A stretch of 16,531 bases of DNA from Chryseosolibacter sp966095595 (GCA_966095595.1 CBHTUB010000073.1:1-16531), one strand, 5' to 3'. Positions 1 to 7,842 are shown, numbered from the stretch's first letter. Made by a program: numbers and translations. The notes: generated by a model from the sequence alone, not told the origin.

Positions 1-43
1 GTCGGTTGCATACCACCCCCCGTCCCCATGAATAGGTGTTTTT

Positions 44-68
44 TCAAAAATGAATGGGCCATTTTTGA
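44..68. repeat. Perfect 9-bp inverted repeat
   Basis: TCAAAAATG (44-52) and CATTTTTGA (60-68) are exact reverse complements around a 7-base loop. The stem is A/T-rich and no T-run follows, so it does not look like an intrinsic terminator in either direction. It lies at the window edge upstream of the small gene at 181. It could be a regulator-binding palindrome or a weak RNA hairpin; nothing visible decides between these. Confidence 0.5.
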
Positions 69-142
69 CCTATTTCAAACGAATGCATGGCTTTTTCTGA
101 TGGAATCTATTTGAAACAAGTTTCGTTACATTAGCACGAACA

Positions 143-167
143 GGCGTAAGGGGTACGCCATTTTTTT
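143..167 (+). terminator. Terminator-like hairpin just before the start at 181
   Basis: GGCGTA (143-148) pairs with TACGCC (154-159) around the loop AGGGG, followed by A and seven Ts (161-167). This is the form of an intrinsic terminator reading rightwards. It ends only 13 bases before the ATG at 181, too little room for a complete promoter between them. It therefore either ends a transcript from beyond the left edge, with the promoter of the next gene upstream of or overlapping it, or it is an attenuator in that gene's leader. Confidence 0.55.
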
Positions 168-180
168 AACTTAAAAAAGT

Positions 181-462
181 ATGAGACCTACTTTTAACGA
201 CCTTAGTTTGGAGAACAAGTTATTGCTGATCGAGGATCTGGGGAATGAGCTGCTGTCGATCGAATATTATGACCATAGGATCTATCTGTACGAATTCAAC
301 AGCCACCTGATCGAGTCATATGTCAACCTTGAAACCAGGAAGATCGACAGAATGACGATCTGTGAAAAAGGTGATCTGGATAAATTCCTGATGCGAATAA
401 CGCTGCCGTTACACAAGTGGAATACAAACCGCACAGGCTACTTTTCCGATAGCATTAATTGA
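181..462 (+). CDS. Small hypothetical protein, 93 residues
   Basis: I do not recognise a family. The protein is acidic in its first half (a leucine-rich helix-like segment, about residues 8-27), then has aromatic strand-like stretches (around IEYYDHRIYLYEF, residues 27-39), with no signal peptide or membrane segment. Codon use is convincing: third positions favour C and G as in neighbouring genes (CTG, ATC, GAG, AAC). The ATG directly follows a terminator-like hairpin and an A-rich stretch (AACTTAAAAAAGT). The 3' end overlaps the end of the convergent sensor kinase gene by 25 bases. The motif-free sequence gives no basis for a function. Probably a small cytoplasmic protein. Confidence 0.7.
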   Translation: MRPTFNDLSLENKLLLIEDLGNELLSIEYYDHRIYLYEFNSHLIESYVNLETRKIDRMTICEKGDLDKFLMRITLPLHKWNTNRTGYFSDSIN

Positions 463-3400
463 TTAGGCAACCTGATCTTCAGGTGTGTGCTCACCTGATC
501 GGCCGGATCGAGCTCTATGGCCCCCTTTAATTTTCTTGCGATGATCCTGGCTTCGTAAAGTCCGAGGCCAAAGCCACTGGAGCGTTGTGTCCCTACGAAG
601 AACATGTCAAAGACATTCTGCCTTATGTCGGCGGGAATGCCGATCCCATTGTCGATAATGTGCAGGACCGTATCCTCCCGATCGTATTCGGACGTTACGG
701 TGATGAAGTTCTCACTTTTCCTCCTGTCGCGGAAACGGATGGCATTCTGAACGATGTTCTCCAATAATATTTCGACGAGTTCCTGGTCAGAGCTGACTTC
801 TACATCGGAAGGAACGGAGATGTTGAATGCAATTCCGTCTGCCCTCTCGGATTTCTGAAGGGTTTCGATAGTCCGGCGAACCGTAGAAGCCAGGTTGAAA
901 TCCCGGATCTTCAACTCCTGTTTGTTGATCGTGCGGGTCCTTAGCAACCTCGAGAGCATCGAATTCATCTCGCGCGACACTTCTTCTATTTTCTGCAGGT
1001 ATTCAATAACGCGATCTTTTTCTTTTTCGAGCTGGCCGACATAGCAAAGCCCCTCGAGCCTGGCGATAGGCCCCCTCAGGTCATGTGCAGCGCGATAAAC
1101 AAAATGGTCGAGCTCATTGCTGACCTCGATCATCATTTCGACGGTCGCGTTGAGCTCGGCAGTACGGGCTTTCACTTTTTCCTCCAGCCTCTGGTTCGCA
1201 AGAAATAATTGTTCGTTCTGCAGGCGGATCAACTTCTGTGCTTCCTCTAGCTTGCGACGATCCGAGTCGATGAGTTCTTTATGAGCTTCGATCTCGTCGC
1301 GCTGGTCCGTGATCCTTCGATTTGCATGCTCGAGATTTTCTTTCTCCTCCTGAAGCTCCGCCGTTCGCAGGGTAACTTCGGCTTCGAGCTTTTTCTGCCG
1401 TAGGTTAAGCGATCGGACCCGCAAGCGGATCACGAGATATACGGAAAAGGCCGCCAGAAACGAAAGCAATGCGATAAACCACCACGTTTTCCAAAACGGC
1501 GGTTTCACTGTGAGAAACAATACGGCTTCCCTGTTGCTCCAAACACCATCGTTATTGCTTCCCTTTACCCTGAATCTGTAGTGCCCGGGGGAAAGATTCG
1601 TATAGGTTACGGTGCGCTGATCCGCTTCGGCCTTGATCCATTCGTTGTTGAATCCTTCCAGCCTGTACATATACTGATTCTTCGAGGGATTGCGAAAGTT
1701 CAAGCCTACGAATGAAAGTGTGATGACCTTGTCATGAGGTTCAAGGACAATAGAATCTGTTTGTTCGTTCACGTTAACAACAACCGGATAGGATTTTCTT
1801 CCATAGATGGTGGCGTTGTCCAGCAACACCTTCGTGAGAAATTCATTTACACGGATCTTTTCGGGAACGAACCTGTTCAGTCCGTTGATGCTGCCGATAA
1901 AAATTTCTCCACCCTCCGCTTTATAAATCGCATTTCTATTCAGGGCATTGCTCTGCAGTCCATCGCGACTGTCATAGTTGGTGAATGCCATCGCCGCCGG
2001 ATCGAATTGGCTCAATCCGTTATCGGTAGCGATCCACAACAATCCCTTTTGATCGCTGGTGATGGACGCAACGTTATCGCTCGGCAGTCCATCATCCCAG
2101 GAATATCTGTAAAACTTTTTTGTAGCCTTGTCAAAGAAATTAAGTCCGCCACCATTTGTTCCCACCCAGATACCCGGTTGTCTTCCTTCGTAGATACAGT
2201 TGATATCATGATTGGAAATAGAAGATGCATCGTTGTTGTCGTGCACGTATTCAATCAGCGAGGAATCGGCGGGATCGAACGCCGCAAGCTTTGACCTTGT
2301 GCCTATCCAGAGCAGCCCTTCGCTATCACGCAAGAGCGTTTGAACGCGTCCGTTGATCTTGCCCGGCATGAACGACGTGATTTTTCCGGTGCTGTCGTCA
2401 TAACGTTTCAATCCATTCCACGTGCCTACCCAGACGGATTCTCCCTCAACGAGTACACAAAGAATGCCCGTCACTTCATCCACGCTGGTGTTACCCAGGT
2501 TGATCCGTGTCAGCTTCCGCGATGCCGGCGAGAATTTGTAGACGCCGTCGCCTGTACCGATCCAAATGCTGCCATCACGACCTTTATCCAACGCGGTAAT
2601 GAAATTATCGGCAAATTTTCCACTGCCTGCCTTTTCGAATTCCTTTACAGTGCCAGTTGCAGGCGAGTATATCTTCAGTCCTTCATCGGTGCCCACCCAA
2701 AGCTGATGGCTATCATCCTCCACTATCGAAGTAACAAAATCATGCTGGGCTCTCCTTCCCGCTGAAAGTGGGACGAAGTTGAAAGGGAAACGCCCCTCAT
2801 CGTATTTGCTTATGCCCTTGTCCGTTCCTATCCATATATTATTCTGCTGGTCTTTCAGCAAAGTGTGACACGAATTATTGACCAATGCGAACGGATCGCT
2901 GCTATCGACGGAGTAATGATTGAACTTTTTCGTCGATGGATTGAAAATGGTCAGCCCTCCATCGGTAGCGACCCAGATCCGGTTGCCGGCATCCTCAACT
3001 ATCGACTTGACAAATGACGATGGGAGATCCGTTGGCCGGATGCCTTTGGTATAATTCTCGAAGCGAATGATCTTTCCGTCTTTTACTGCAGCGTATGATA
3101 GGCCTCCATCGGTGCCCACCCAAAAATTTCCCTCGTGATCCTTCGCAATGGTCTTCACGAAGTTGTGAACGAGCGATTGATCACCGGCCGTATAATGTTC
3201 GAAGGAGTTTGCATCCTCGTCAAAACGTGTAAGACCTCCGTCACCGCCGAACCAAAAACCTCCGGAAGCATCCTGTTCGATACATTTGATGTGATTACCC
3301 GAGAGCGAGTTCGGGTAAGCATCCGATTGCGAGAGCATCCTGACAAATCTTTTTTCGTTCTGATCGAAAACCAGTACCCCGACTTCCGATACGGCCACCC

Positions 3401-3902
3401 ATATCCGCCCCCTCTTGTCATCGTAAATGGATCTGATGCTCTTATCCCGCAGGAGACCGGGCTTGTCTTCGTAGTCGATGTAATATTCAAATCTACCGGT
3501 GGTCGGGTCAAGGATGTTCAGGCCATTCCTTGTTCCGACATAGATCGATCCCTGCGATTCACAGAGAGACAAAACATGGTTGTTGGAGAGCGATGAGGTA
3601 TCTCGGGTATTGTGGCGGTAAACGGTGAATTGATATCCGTCGTATTTGTGTAGCCCTCCCTGGGTGGCGATCCAGATAAAGCCTTTCGAATCCTGAATAA
3701 GATGGTTGATGGTACTGTTCGCCAGGCCATCCTCGCTGGTAATTTGCTCGAACTTCTTCTGAAGTTGCTGAGCCGTACAGTGCAAGGCAGACAGGGCAAA
3801 TGCAATAATGAGAATTCTCAGGTTCAAGGCATCAGGTTGCAAACGCAATATATTGTCGCTCAGGGCGAAAATCTTTGATTTATACGACCAAACCCACGGC
3901 AT
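438..3902 (-). CDS. Two-component-propeller sensor histidine kinase
   Basis: A large membrane sensor kinase of the kind common in Bacteroidota. A signal-like hydrophobic segment (about residues 28-44) leads into a periplasmic part with 14 recognisable propeller repeats of the type W-[IV]-[GA]-T-x-x-G-L between residues about 75 and 675, enough for two seven-bladed propellers. A Y_Y_Y-type domain follows (about 730-798), then one membrane helix (about 804-826), a long charged coiled coil (about 830-925) and the kinase core. The phospho-acceptor is H940 in AAHDLRGP. The ATPase part shows the N box with N1053, the G1 box DNGIGIP (1084-1090) and the G2 box GFGLG (1110-1114). The protein stops after the ATPase domain, with no receiver or AraC-type output, so it must signal to a separate regulator. 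Usual relatives sense glycans, but ligand specificity cannot be read here. The ATG start leaves a 27-residue leader before the hydrophobic segment; a TTG at residue 26 would give a more typical signal peptide. It is transcribed divergently from the thiolase operon. Confidence 0.95.
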   Translation of the reverse strand: MPWVWSYKSKIFALSDNILRLQPDALNLRILIIAFALSALHCTAQQLQKKFEQITSEDGLANSTINHLIQDSKGFIWIATQGGLHKYDGYQFTVYRHNTRDTSSLSNNHVLSLCESQGSIYVGTRNGLNILDPTTGRFEYYIDYEDKPGLLRDKSIRSIYDDKRGRIWVAVSEVGVLVFDQNEKRFVRMLSQSDAYPNSLSGNHIKCIEQDASGGFWFGGDGGLTRFDEDANSFEHYTAGDQSLVHNFVKTIAKDHEGNFWVGTDGGLSYAAVKDGKIIRFENYTKGIRPTDLPSSFVKSIVEDAGNRIWVATDGGLTIFNPSTKKFNHYSVDSSDPFALVNNSCHTLLKDQQNNIWIGTDKGISKYDEGRFPFNFVPLSAGRRAQHDFVTSIVEDDSHQLWVGTDEGLKIYSPATGTVKEFEKAGSGKFADNFITALDKGRDGSIWIGTGDGVYKFSPASRKLTRINLGNTSVDEVTGILCVLVEGESVWVGTWNGLKRYDDSTGKITSFMPGKINGRVQTLLRDSEGLLWIGTRSKLAAFDPADSSLIEYVHDNNDASSISNHDINCIYEGRQPGIWVGTNGGGLNFFDKATKKFYRYSWDDGLPSDNVASITSDQKGLLWIATDNGLSQFDPAAMAFTNYDSRDGLQSNALNRNAIYKAEGGEIFIGSINGLNRFVPEKIRVNEFLTKVLLDNATIYGRKSYPVVVNVNEQTDSIVLEPHDKVITLSFVGLNFRNPSKNQYMYRLEGFNNEWIKAEADQRTVTYTNLSPGHYRFRVKGSNNDGVWSNREAVLFLTVKPPFWKTWWFIALLSFLAAFSVYLVIRLRVRSLNLRQKKLEAEVTLRTAELQEEKENLEHANRRITDQRDEIEAHKELIDSDRRKLEEAQKLIRLQNEQLFLANQRLEEKVKARTAELNATVEMMIEVSNELDHFVYRAAHDLRGPIARLEGLCYVGQLEKEKDRVIEYLQKIEEVSREMNSMLSRLLRTRTINKQELKIRDFNLASTVRRTIETLQKSERADGIAFNISVPSDVEVSSDQELVEILLENIVQNAIRFRDRRKSENFITVTSEYDREDTVLHIIDNGIGIPADIRQNVFDMFFVGTQRSSGFGLGLYEARIIARKLKGAIELDPADQVSTHLKIRLPNQLMLSEK

Positions 3903-3922
3903 GTAAGGTAGCCGCCTACTTT

Positions 3923-3931
3923 CAAAATTTA
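3923..3931 (-). promoter_or_regulatory. Possible -7 promoter element of the sensor kinase
   Basis: On the minus strand this reads TAAATTTTG, one base longer than the Bacteroidota -7 consensus TAnnTTTG. It lies about 20 bases upstream of the ATG at 3902, in the 61-base gap between the divergent kinase and thiolase starts. A TTTCTGG sequence slightly over 20 bases further upstream could be a weak -33 element. If genuine it supports the ATG rather than the internal TTG as start. The match is imperfect. Confidence 0.3.
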
Positions 3932-3963
3932 CTGTCTATATTCGGATTATTTACCAGAAAAAA

Positions 3964-5244
3964 ATGAGCAGGACTTTCAACCGCATAGCGATCATCGGAG
4001 GCCAGAGGATCCCTTTCGCCCGATCCTTTCGTGAGTACTCACGGACTTCCAACCAGGAAATGATGACCACCTCCGTGGAGGCAGTTGTGAAGAAGTTTGG
4101 GCTACAGGGTAAACTTCTGGGAGACGTCTCCCTTGGCGCGGTGATGACGAGCTCCATCGATTGGAACTTTACGCGTGAGGTGGTTCTCGGCACATCACTC
4201 GACCAACGTACACCCGGATTCAATGTGCAGCGCGCGTGTGGCACGAGTCTGGAAACGGTTAACCTGATCGCCAACAAAATAGCGGTAGGACAGATCGAAA
4301 CAGGCATCGCCGGAGGCTGTGATACGAACAGCGATCTGCCTGTGATGATGCAGAAATCACTGGCATGGAAGCTCATCGACATCAATCAAAGCAAGTCATT
4401 CGGCGAACGCCTGAAAAAAGTCCTCGCCATCCGGCCATCGGACCTCAAACCGGCGTACCCTGGAATTGTCGAGCCGCGAACCGGATTATCGATGGGACAA
4501 CACACCGAAAAAATGGTCAAACAATGGAAAGTCTCCCGCGAGGAGCAGGATCAGCTTGCATTTGTCAGTCACATGAAAGCCGACCTCGCATATCGCGAAG
4601 GTTTTTATGATGACCTCGTTGTTGAGTTCAAAGGTGTGCGCAAGGATACTATTGTCCGTGGCGACACTACTCCTGAAAAGTTGTCGAAGCTAAAGCCTGC
4701 GTTCGATAAATCTCCTTCCGGCACATTGACAGCAGGAAACAGTACAGCATTGACAGACGGAGCCGGGGCAATCTTTATGGCAAGCGAAGCGTGGGCGAAT
4801 CAAAACAATTTCCCCATACAGGCATTCTTCCGGGATTGCGAGGTCGCAGGTGTCGATTATGTACACCGCGGCGAGGGATTGCTCATGGCTCCGACCATTG
4901 CCGTAACCCGGCTTCTATCAAGGAATAATCTATCGCTGCAGGACTTCGATTACTACGAGATCCACGAAGCGTTTGCCGGCCAGGTGCTTTGCACGTTAAA
5001 GGCATGGGAAGACGAACAATATTGCCGGGAGACGCTGGGACTTCAGAAGCCTCTGGGATCTATAGACAGGGCGAAGATGAACGTGAAGGGAGGAAGCCTT
5101 GCGCTTGGTCATCCCTTCGGCGCGACAGGCGCACGTGTGGTGAGCACGCTCGCAAAATTGCTCCATGAAAAAGGCAACGGACGGGGGTTGATCTCGGTGT
5201 GTACCGGAGGCGGCATGGGTGTCGCTGCTATCCTTGAAAAATAG
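3964..5244 (+). CDS. Acetyl-CoA C-acyltransferase (thiolase), FadI/HADHB type
   Basis: A full-length thiolase of 426 residues, which cleaves 3-ketoacyl-CoA with CoA (or condenses acyl-CoAs in reverse), most likely in fatty-acid beta-oxidation in the cytoplasm. The nucleophile is C92 in QRACGTSLE. The catalytic histidines are H334 in HEAFAGQ and H383 in GHPFGATGA, and the second catalytic cysteine is C413 in CTGGGMG. HEAF, rather than the NEAF of many thiolases, together with the long insert around residues 120-180, places it with FadI and the beta subunit of the mitochondrial trifunctional protein. All catalytic residues are intact. The start has an A-rich run directly before the ATG and no clear Shine-Dalgarno sequence. 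The next gene starts two bases after its stop, so the two form an operon. No hydratase/dehydrogenase partner (FadJ type) lies alongside. A fadI-like symbol is possible, but orthology cannot be shown here. Confidence 0.93.
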   Translation: MSRTFNRIAIIGGQRIPFARSFREYSRTSNQEMMTTSVEAVVKKFGLQGKLLGDVSLGAVMTSSIDWNFTREVVLGTSLDQRTPGFNVQRACGTSLETVNLIANKIAVGQIETGIAGGCDTNSDLPVMMQKSLAWKLIDINQSKSFGERLKKVLAIRPSDLKPAYPGIVEPRTGLSMGQHTEKMVKQWKVSREEQDQLAFVSHMKADLAYREGFYDDLVVEFKGVRKDTIVRGDTTPEKLSKLKPAFDKSPSGTLTAGNSTALTDGAGAIFMASEAWANQNNFPIQAFFRDCEVAGVDYVHRGEGLLMAPTIAVTRLLSRNNLSLQDFDYYEIHEAFAGQVLCTLKAWEDEQYCRETLGLQKPLGSIDRAKMNVKGGSLALGHPFGATGARVVSTLAKLLHEKGNGRGLISVCTGGGMGVAAILEK

Positions 5245-5246
5245 AT

Positions 5247-5738
5247 ATGAGCAACGAATACACGATACCACAGCAGACCACCATTGGACATGTGCACCTG
5301 AAGGTATCAGATATAAAACAATCGCTGGACTTCTACTGCGGGCTGTTGGGATTTGAATTGATCACGATGTATGGGGATCAGGCTGCGTTCATTTCTGCAG
5401 GCGGTTATCATCATCACATCGGATTAAACACCTGGCAGAGCAAGGGAAGGCCGCCAGCTCCCGCAAATCATCCGGGGCTTTATCACGTGGCAATTCTATA
5501 TCCCACACGCAAGGATCTCGCAGCGATATTCAAACGTCTCAGGGATGCATCATACCCGTTCACCGGTGCGTCTGATCACGGCGTGTCGGAAGCATTGTAT
5601 CTGAACGACCCGGATCAGAACGGAATCGAGCTCTACACGGATCGCCCCCGTGAGCAATGGCCGAGAAACGAAGATGGCTCGATCGACATGTTTACAAGAC
5701 CGCTGGATCTTCAGGGTTTGCTGCGTGAGCTCACCTGA
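5247..5738 (+). CDS. VOC-fold (glyoxalase/extradiol dioxygenase) protein
   Basis: A 163-residue protein of the vicinal oxygen chelate superfamily with two beta-alpha-beta-beta-beta modules. The first begins IGHVHLKVSD (residues 13-22) and ends in YHHHIGLN (54-61). The second begins GLYHVAILYP (77-86) and ends in DPDQNGIELY (121-130). Candidate metal ligands are H17, H57, H80 and E128. The phrases HHHIGLN and DPDQNGIELY resemble catechol-2,3-dioxygenase-like VOC proteins such as the Bacillus CatE group, though this one is shorter than a two-domain dioxygenase. The substrate is unknown. The start codon lies two bases after the thiolase stop, so co-transcription is near certain. That suggests a role in acyl-CoA or aromatic-compound breakdown, but this is inference. 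No clear terminator follows. Confidence 0.9.
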   Translation: MSNEYTIPQQTTIGHVHLKVSDIKQSLDFYCGLLGFELITMYGDQAAFISAGGYHHHIGLNTWQSKGRPPAPANHPGLYHVAILYPTRKDLAAIFKRLRDASYPFTGASDHGVSEALYLNDPDQNGIELYTDRPREQWPRNEDGSIDMFTRPLDLQGLLRELT

Positions 5739-6178
5739 TCCACTCCTTTGGAGGATGAACCCAACGTTCAAAGTTTCAGACCTTGTCTTTGTTTCACAAT
5801 ATTGATGTCAGTTGGTCGTTCCTATAAGCATTCCGACCGACGAAAACTGCCCCCGGCCGATGTAAGTTTTCTCACCTTCCCGGTCAAATATTAAAATCTC
5901 ACTGTTAAAATTGCCATCTAACTGCCGGTTGACCTTCTGTTGCCCCCCACTGGTGGAGTTCCAGGCCAGCATCCGTAAACCTTCTGGCTATGTCCGGGTA
6001 AATTTATTGCTGATCAGGCCTCTTCGGACTGATGTATTATCCTTCAATCGCGACCGGATTTTATCGGAATGTATGTTTTTCAAACAAAGAGCAAATCAAA
6101 TGTTCTTACATTCTATCTTCTTTGTAAACGGTATCAAAGCAATATAGCCGTTTAGCAAAAACAATTAACCCCCTACCT
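5739..6178. other. Intergenic region, 440 bases, no gene seen
   Basis: The gap lies between the VOC gene and the small helical protein. One 78-codon open frame (5911-6147, +) is present, but its composition and residue pattern do not look coding. There are weak inverted repeats: CGGTCAA near 5881 against TTGACC near 5928, and ACAAAGA near 6084 against TCTTTGT near 6118. None is followed by a T-run. The 3' end is A/T-rich and probably carries the promoter of the gene at 6179, but no convincing -7 box is visible. Confidence 0.5.
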
Positions 6179-6535
6179 ATGAAAACTGGCCAGAGCATGG
6201 ATGCTACTGTGTTGATGAAAAAACTTGTTGAACGCAAGATCAACACAAAATTGTTGATTGAGTTTTACGAAGAGGTAGCAGAAAATGAGCGCGTGTTTTG
6301 CAAAATGGTGGAGGAAATTTCTTCGTCCGAAGAAATGGAGGAGCGCGAGCGCTCTTTGGACCACATCGAACATTTTTGTGTATTGCTCCGCGAGTTGCAG
6401 ATCCAATATGGCGCCATGCTGGGAGGCGAAAGGATCTTTGTGAGTGACCTGGCAAAACGCGAGAGCATGATCAACAACGCATCCCGATTCATCGAGTTCC
6501 TGGAGAAGGATTGCAATCTTGAATTTCCGTGTTAG
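6179..6535 (+). CDS. Small helical hypothetical protein, 118 residues
   Basis: I do not recognise a family. The sequence is charged and almost entirely helix-forming: a basic helix at residues 10-26 (MDATVLMKKLVERKINTK region), an acidic helix around 28-60 (ENERVFCKMVEEISSSEE) and a third around 62-80 (HIEHFCVLLRELQ). It ends in a cysteine-containing tail (EFPC). There is no signal peptide or membrane helix. It may be a small helical-bundle cytoplasmic protein or a protein-binding adaptor. Codon use agrees with coding on this strand. The ATG is preceded by an A-rich then C-rich sequence without a clear Shine-Dalgarno, as is usual in this phylum. It stands alone with 440- and 453-base gaps on either side, so it is probably its own transcription unit. 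Confidence 0.75.
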   Translation: MKTGQSMDATVLMKKLVERKINTKLLIEFYEEVAENERVFCKMVEEISSSEEMEERERSLDHIEHFCVLLRELQIQYGAMLGGERIFVSDLAKRESMINNASRFIEFLEKDCNLEFPC

Positions 6536-6595
6536 TGACGTTCAGATCTGGCGTCGTCGCGTAACCAATTACTATCTGGCTTGAAATTGTCTGGC

Positions 6596-6603
6596 TAAGT
6601 TTG
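6596..6603 (+). promoter_or_regulatory. Possible -7 promoter box TAAGTTTG
   Basis: The eight bases match the Bacteroidota -7 consensus TAnnTTTG exactly. A weak -33 candidate, TCTG at 6575-6578, lies 17 bases upstream, shorter than the usual spacing of about 19-21. If used, transcription would begin near 6610 and run through the two hairpins at 6670-6708 towards the REC-Hpt gene. A single eight-base match is expected by chance fairly often. Confidence 0.3.
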
Positions 6604-6669
6604 GCCGGGGCAGCACATCCATTACCTGCCCGCCAGTCCATGTCAGGACAGAAGGAGCATGCAGACTTT

Positions 6670-6708
6670 CGGTCAGCACGCTGACCGTGCATTGCTTCGT
6701 GATCGAAG
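6670..6708 (+). other. Two adjacent RNA hairpins
   Basis: CGGTCAGC (6670-6677) pairs perfectly with GCTGACCG (6680-6687). Seven bases on, CTTCG (6695-6699) pairs with CGAAG (6704-6708) around the loop TGAT. No T-run follows either stem, so they are not classic terminators. They could be part of a small RNA or a structured leader of the gene at 6989. The first is also a near-perfect palindrome that a dimeric DNA-binding protein could recognise. Confidence 0.4.
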
Positions 6709-6988
6709 ACGCCTGACGTGAAACTTTTCTATCTCTTCTGTGCCATTACGAAAACTTTAGCCCGGCAAATTTCCACGAATGGGAATACTGCGGACTGGCT
6801 GGTTTCTCAAAACCACGATTTTATCCCATAACCTTACTCACAGATGAAAACCCAGTCTCCGTCTCCTGCGGTTGTAGTCAAACCTTATGCTTTGTTTTCA
6901 TTGAATTTCCACGCAAATCTTGCATCACGTTTACACACGCACCGATGAGTGGATCGTTAATTGCGAAAGCTAGCGAAACTCAAATTGA

Positions 6989-7723
6989 ATGAGAATACTG
7001 CTAGCTGAGGATGACCAGGTCAACCAAAAGATCACGACACAGTTCATGGCCGGGTGGAATATGCAAATTGAAATTGCCAATAACGGAGAAGAGGCGTTGA
7101 ACATGTTGGCCAATGGTCGTTTCGACCTGGTGTTGATGGATCTGAACATGCCGGTGATGGATGGAATATCTGCGGCATATCACATACGGCACAGCAACGC
7201 GCCCTATAACAACATACCGATTTTTGCATTCACCGCGTCGACAGAGGCCGATACACGCGAAAAAGCCCAGAGCCTGTTGATGAACGATTTCATATCGAAG
7301 CCACTTAATCCGGGGCAACTTCTTTGCAAGATCAACGAATATGTGATCAACCCGCTTGTGGAGCCTCGGCCCATCAACATCAAGTTCGATTTCTTCCAGA
7401 ACGCAGATACCAAATTTCGCTATGACCTCACTTTACTGATGGCCCAAAATATCCGGGAGCTCGAAGAGTCGCTTTTCAAGTCGTTCTACACCGCAGACAA
7501 GAGAGGTTTTCATTCAACTGCCCACAAGGTCAAGTCGACACTGATTCTTTTGAACGATCAGGAGTACGACTACCTGGTCGACAACCTTAAGGAGAGCCTT
7601 CCTACCACTGATCGAAAGGCCCTTACTGAAAAGATCAACCGCTTTTCCGTACTTTCTGAAAGCATCCTTAAAAGCCTGAACGAATATCTGCACGTCCTCA
7701 AGCCACCTGTTACGGTTTCGTGA
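6989..7723 (+). CDS. REC-Hpt phosphorelay protein
   Basis: The N-terminal receiver domain (residues 1-122) has every key residue: the acidic pocket E7/D8/D9 in LLAEDDQ, phospho-acceptor D51 in LVLMDLNMP, T82 in FTAST and K104 in SKPL. It resembles the receivers at the C-terminus of hybrid kinases. The remainder (about 135-240) is helical and carries H179 in TAHKVKSTL, matching the Hpt pattern H-x-[LV]-K. It is therefore read as a histidine phosphotransfer domain, somewhat diverged because the usual G after K is S. There is no DNA-binding domain, so it probably passes phosphate onward instead of regulating genes directly. No kinase adjoins it. The receiver-less propeller kinase at 438-3902 is the only kinase in the window, but pairing is speculation. 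It has a 453-base upstream gap and a weak hairpin downstream. Confidence 0.88.
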   Translation: MRILLAEDDQVNQKITTQFMAGWNMQIEIANNGEEALNMLANGRFDLVLMDLNMPVMDGISAAYHIRHSNAPYNNIPIFAFTASTEADTREKAQSLLMNDFISKPLNPGQLLCKINEYVINPLVEPRPINIKFDFFQNADTKFRYDLTLLMAQNIRELEESLFKSFYTADKRGFHSTAHKVKSTLILLNDQEYDYLVDNLKESLPTTDRKALTEKINRFSVLSESILKSLNEYLHVLKPPVTVS

Positions 7724-7774
7724 GCCGTTACGTTTGGAAGCAACAGTCTTTGACCATGACCTCCCAATAGCCGC

Positions 7775-7796
7775 TCATCGAAAAAAGATGATTTTT
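7775..7796 (+). terminator. Weak terminator after the REC-Hpt gene
   Basis: TCATC (7775-7779) pairs with GATGA (7787-7791) around the loop GAAAAAA, followed by five Ts (7792-7796). The stem is short and A/T-rich, so the terminator would be weak. It lies about 50 bases after the REC-Hpt stop. Confidence 0.35.
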
Positions 7797-7842
7797 ACCT
7801 GCGGCCACCATGCAGCCAGGCACAAAAAGTGGTAAATTCATG

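Larger units (their letters stand above)
6536..6988. other. Intergenic region, 453 bases, with promoter-like site and hairpins
   Basis: No convincing protein gene. The region contains an exact TAnnTTTG box (6596-6603) and, about 70 bases later, two adjacent hairpins (6670-6708). A 34-codon open frame (6844-6948, +) starts with ATG but has nothing else to support it. The long gap upstream of the REC-Hpt gene could hold a long 5' leader or a small RNA. Confidence 0.45.

Noticed and set aside
1..114. Open frame at the left edge that might be the end of an upstream gene
   Set aside because: The 37-codon translation has no recognisable feature and crosses an A/T-rich inverted repeat, so it cannot be supported.
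1734..2294. 186-codon open frame on the plus strand inside the sensor kinase
   Set aside because: Antisense to propeller repeats with clear family signatures; its own translation shows no motif. The same holds for the other plus-strand frames at 585-767, 2340-2765 and 3135-3596.
5911..6147. 78-codon open frame in the gap after the VOC gene
   Set aside because: Residue make-up is irregular, third-position bias is unlike the neighbours, and there is no motif.
6844..6948. 34-codon ATG frame upstream of the REC-Hpt gene
   Set aside because: Too short to judge, no ribosome-binding signal and no recognisable peptide feature; possibly chance.
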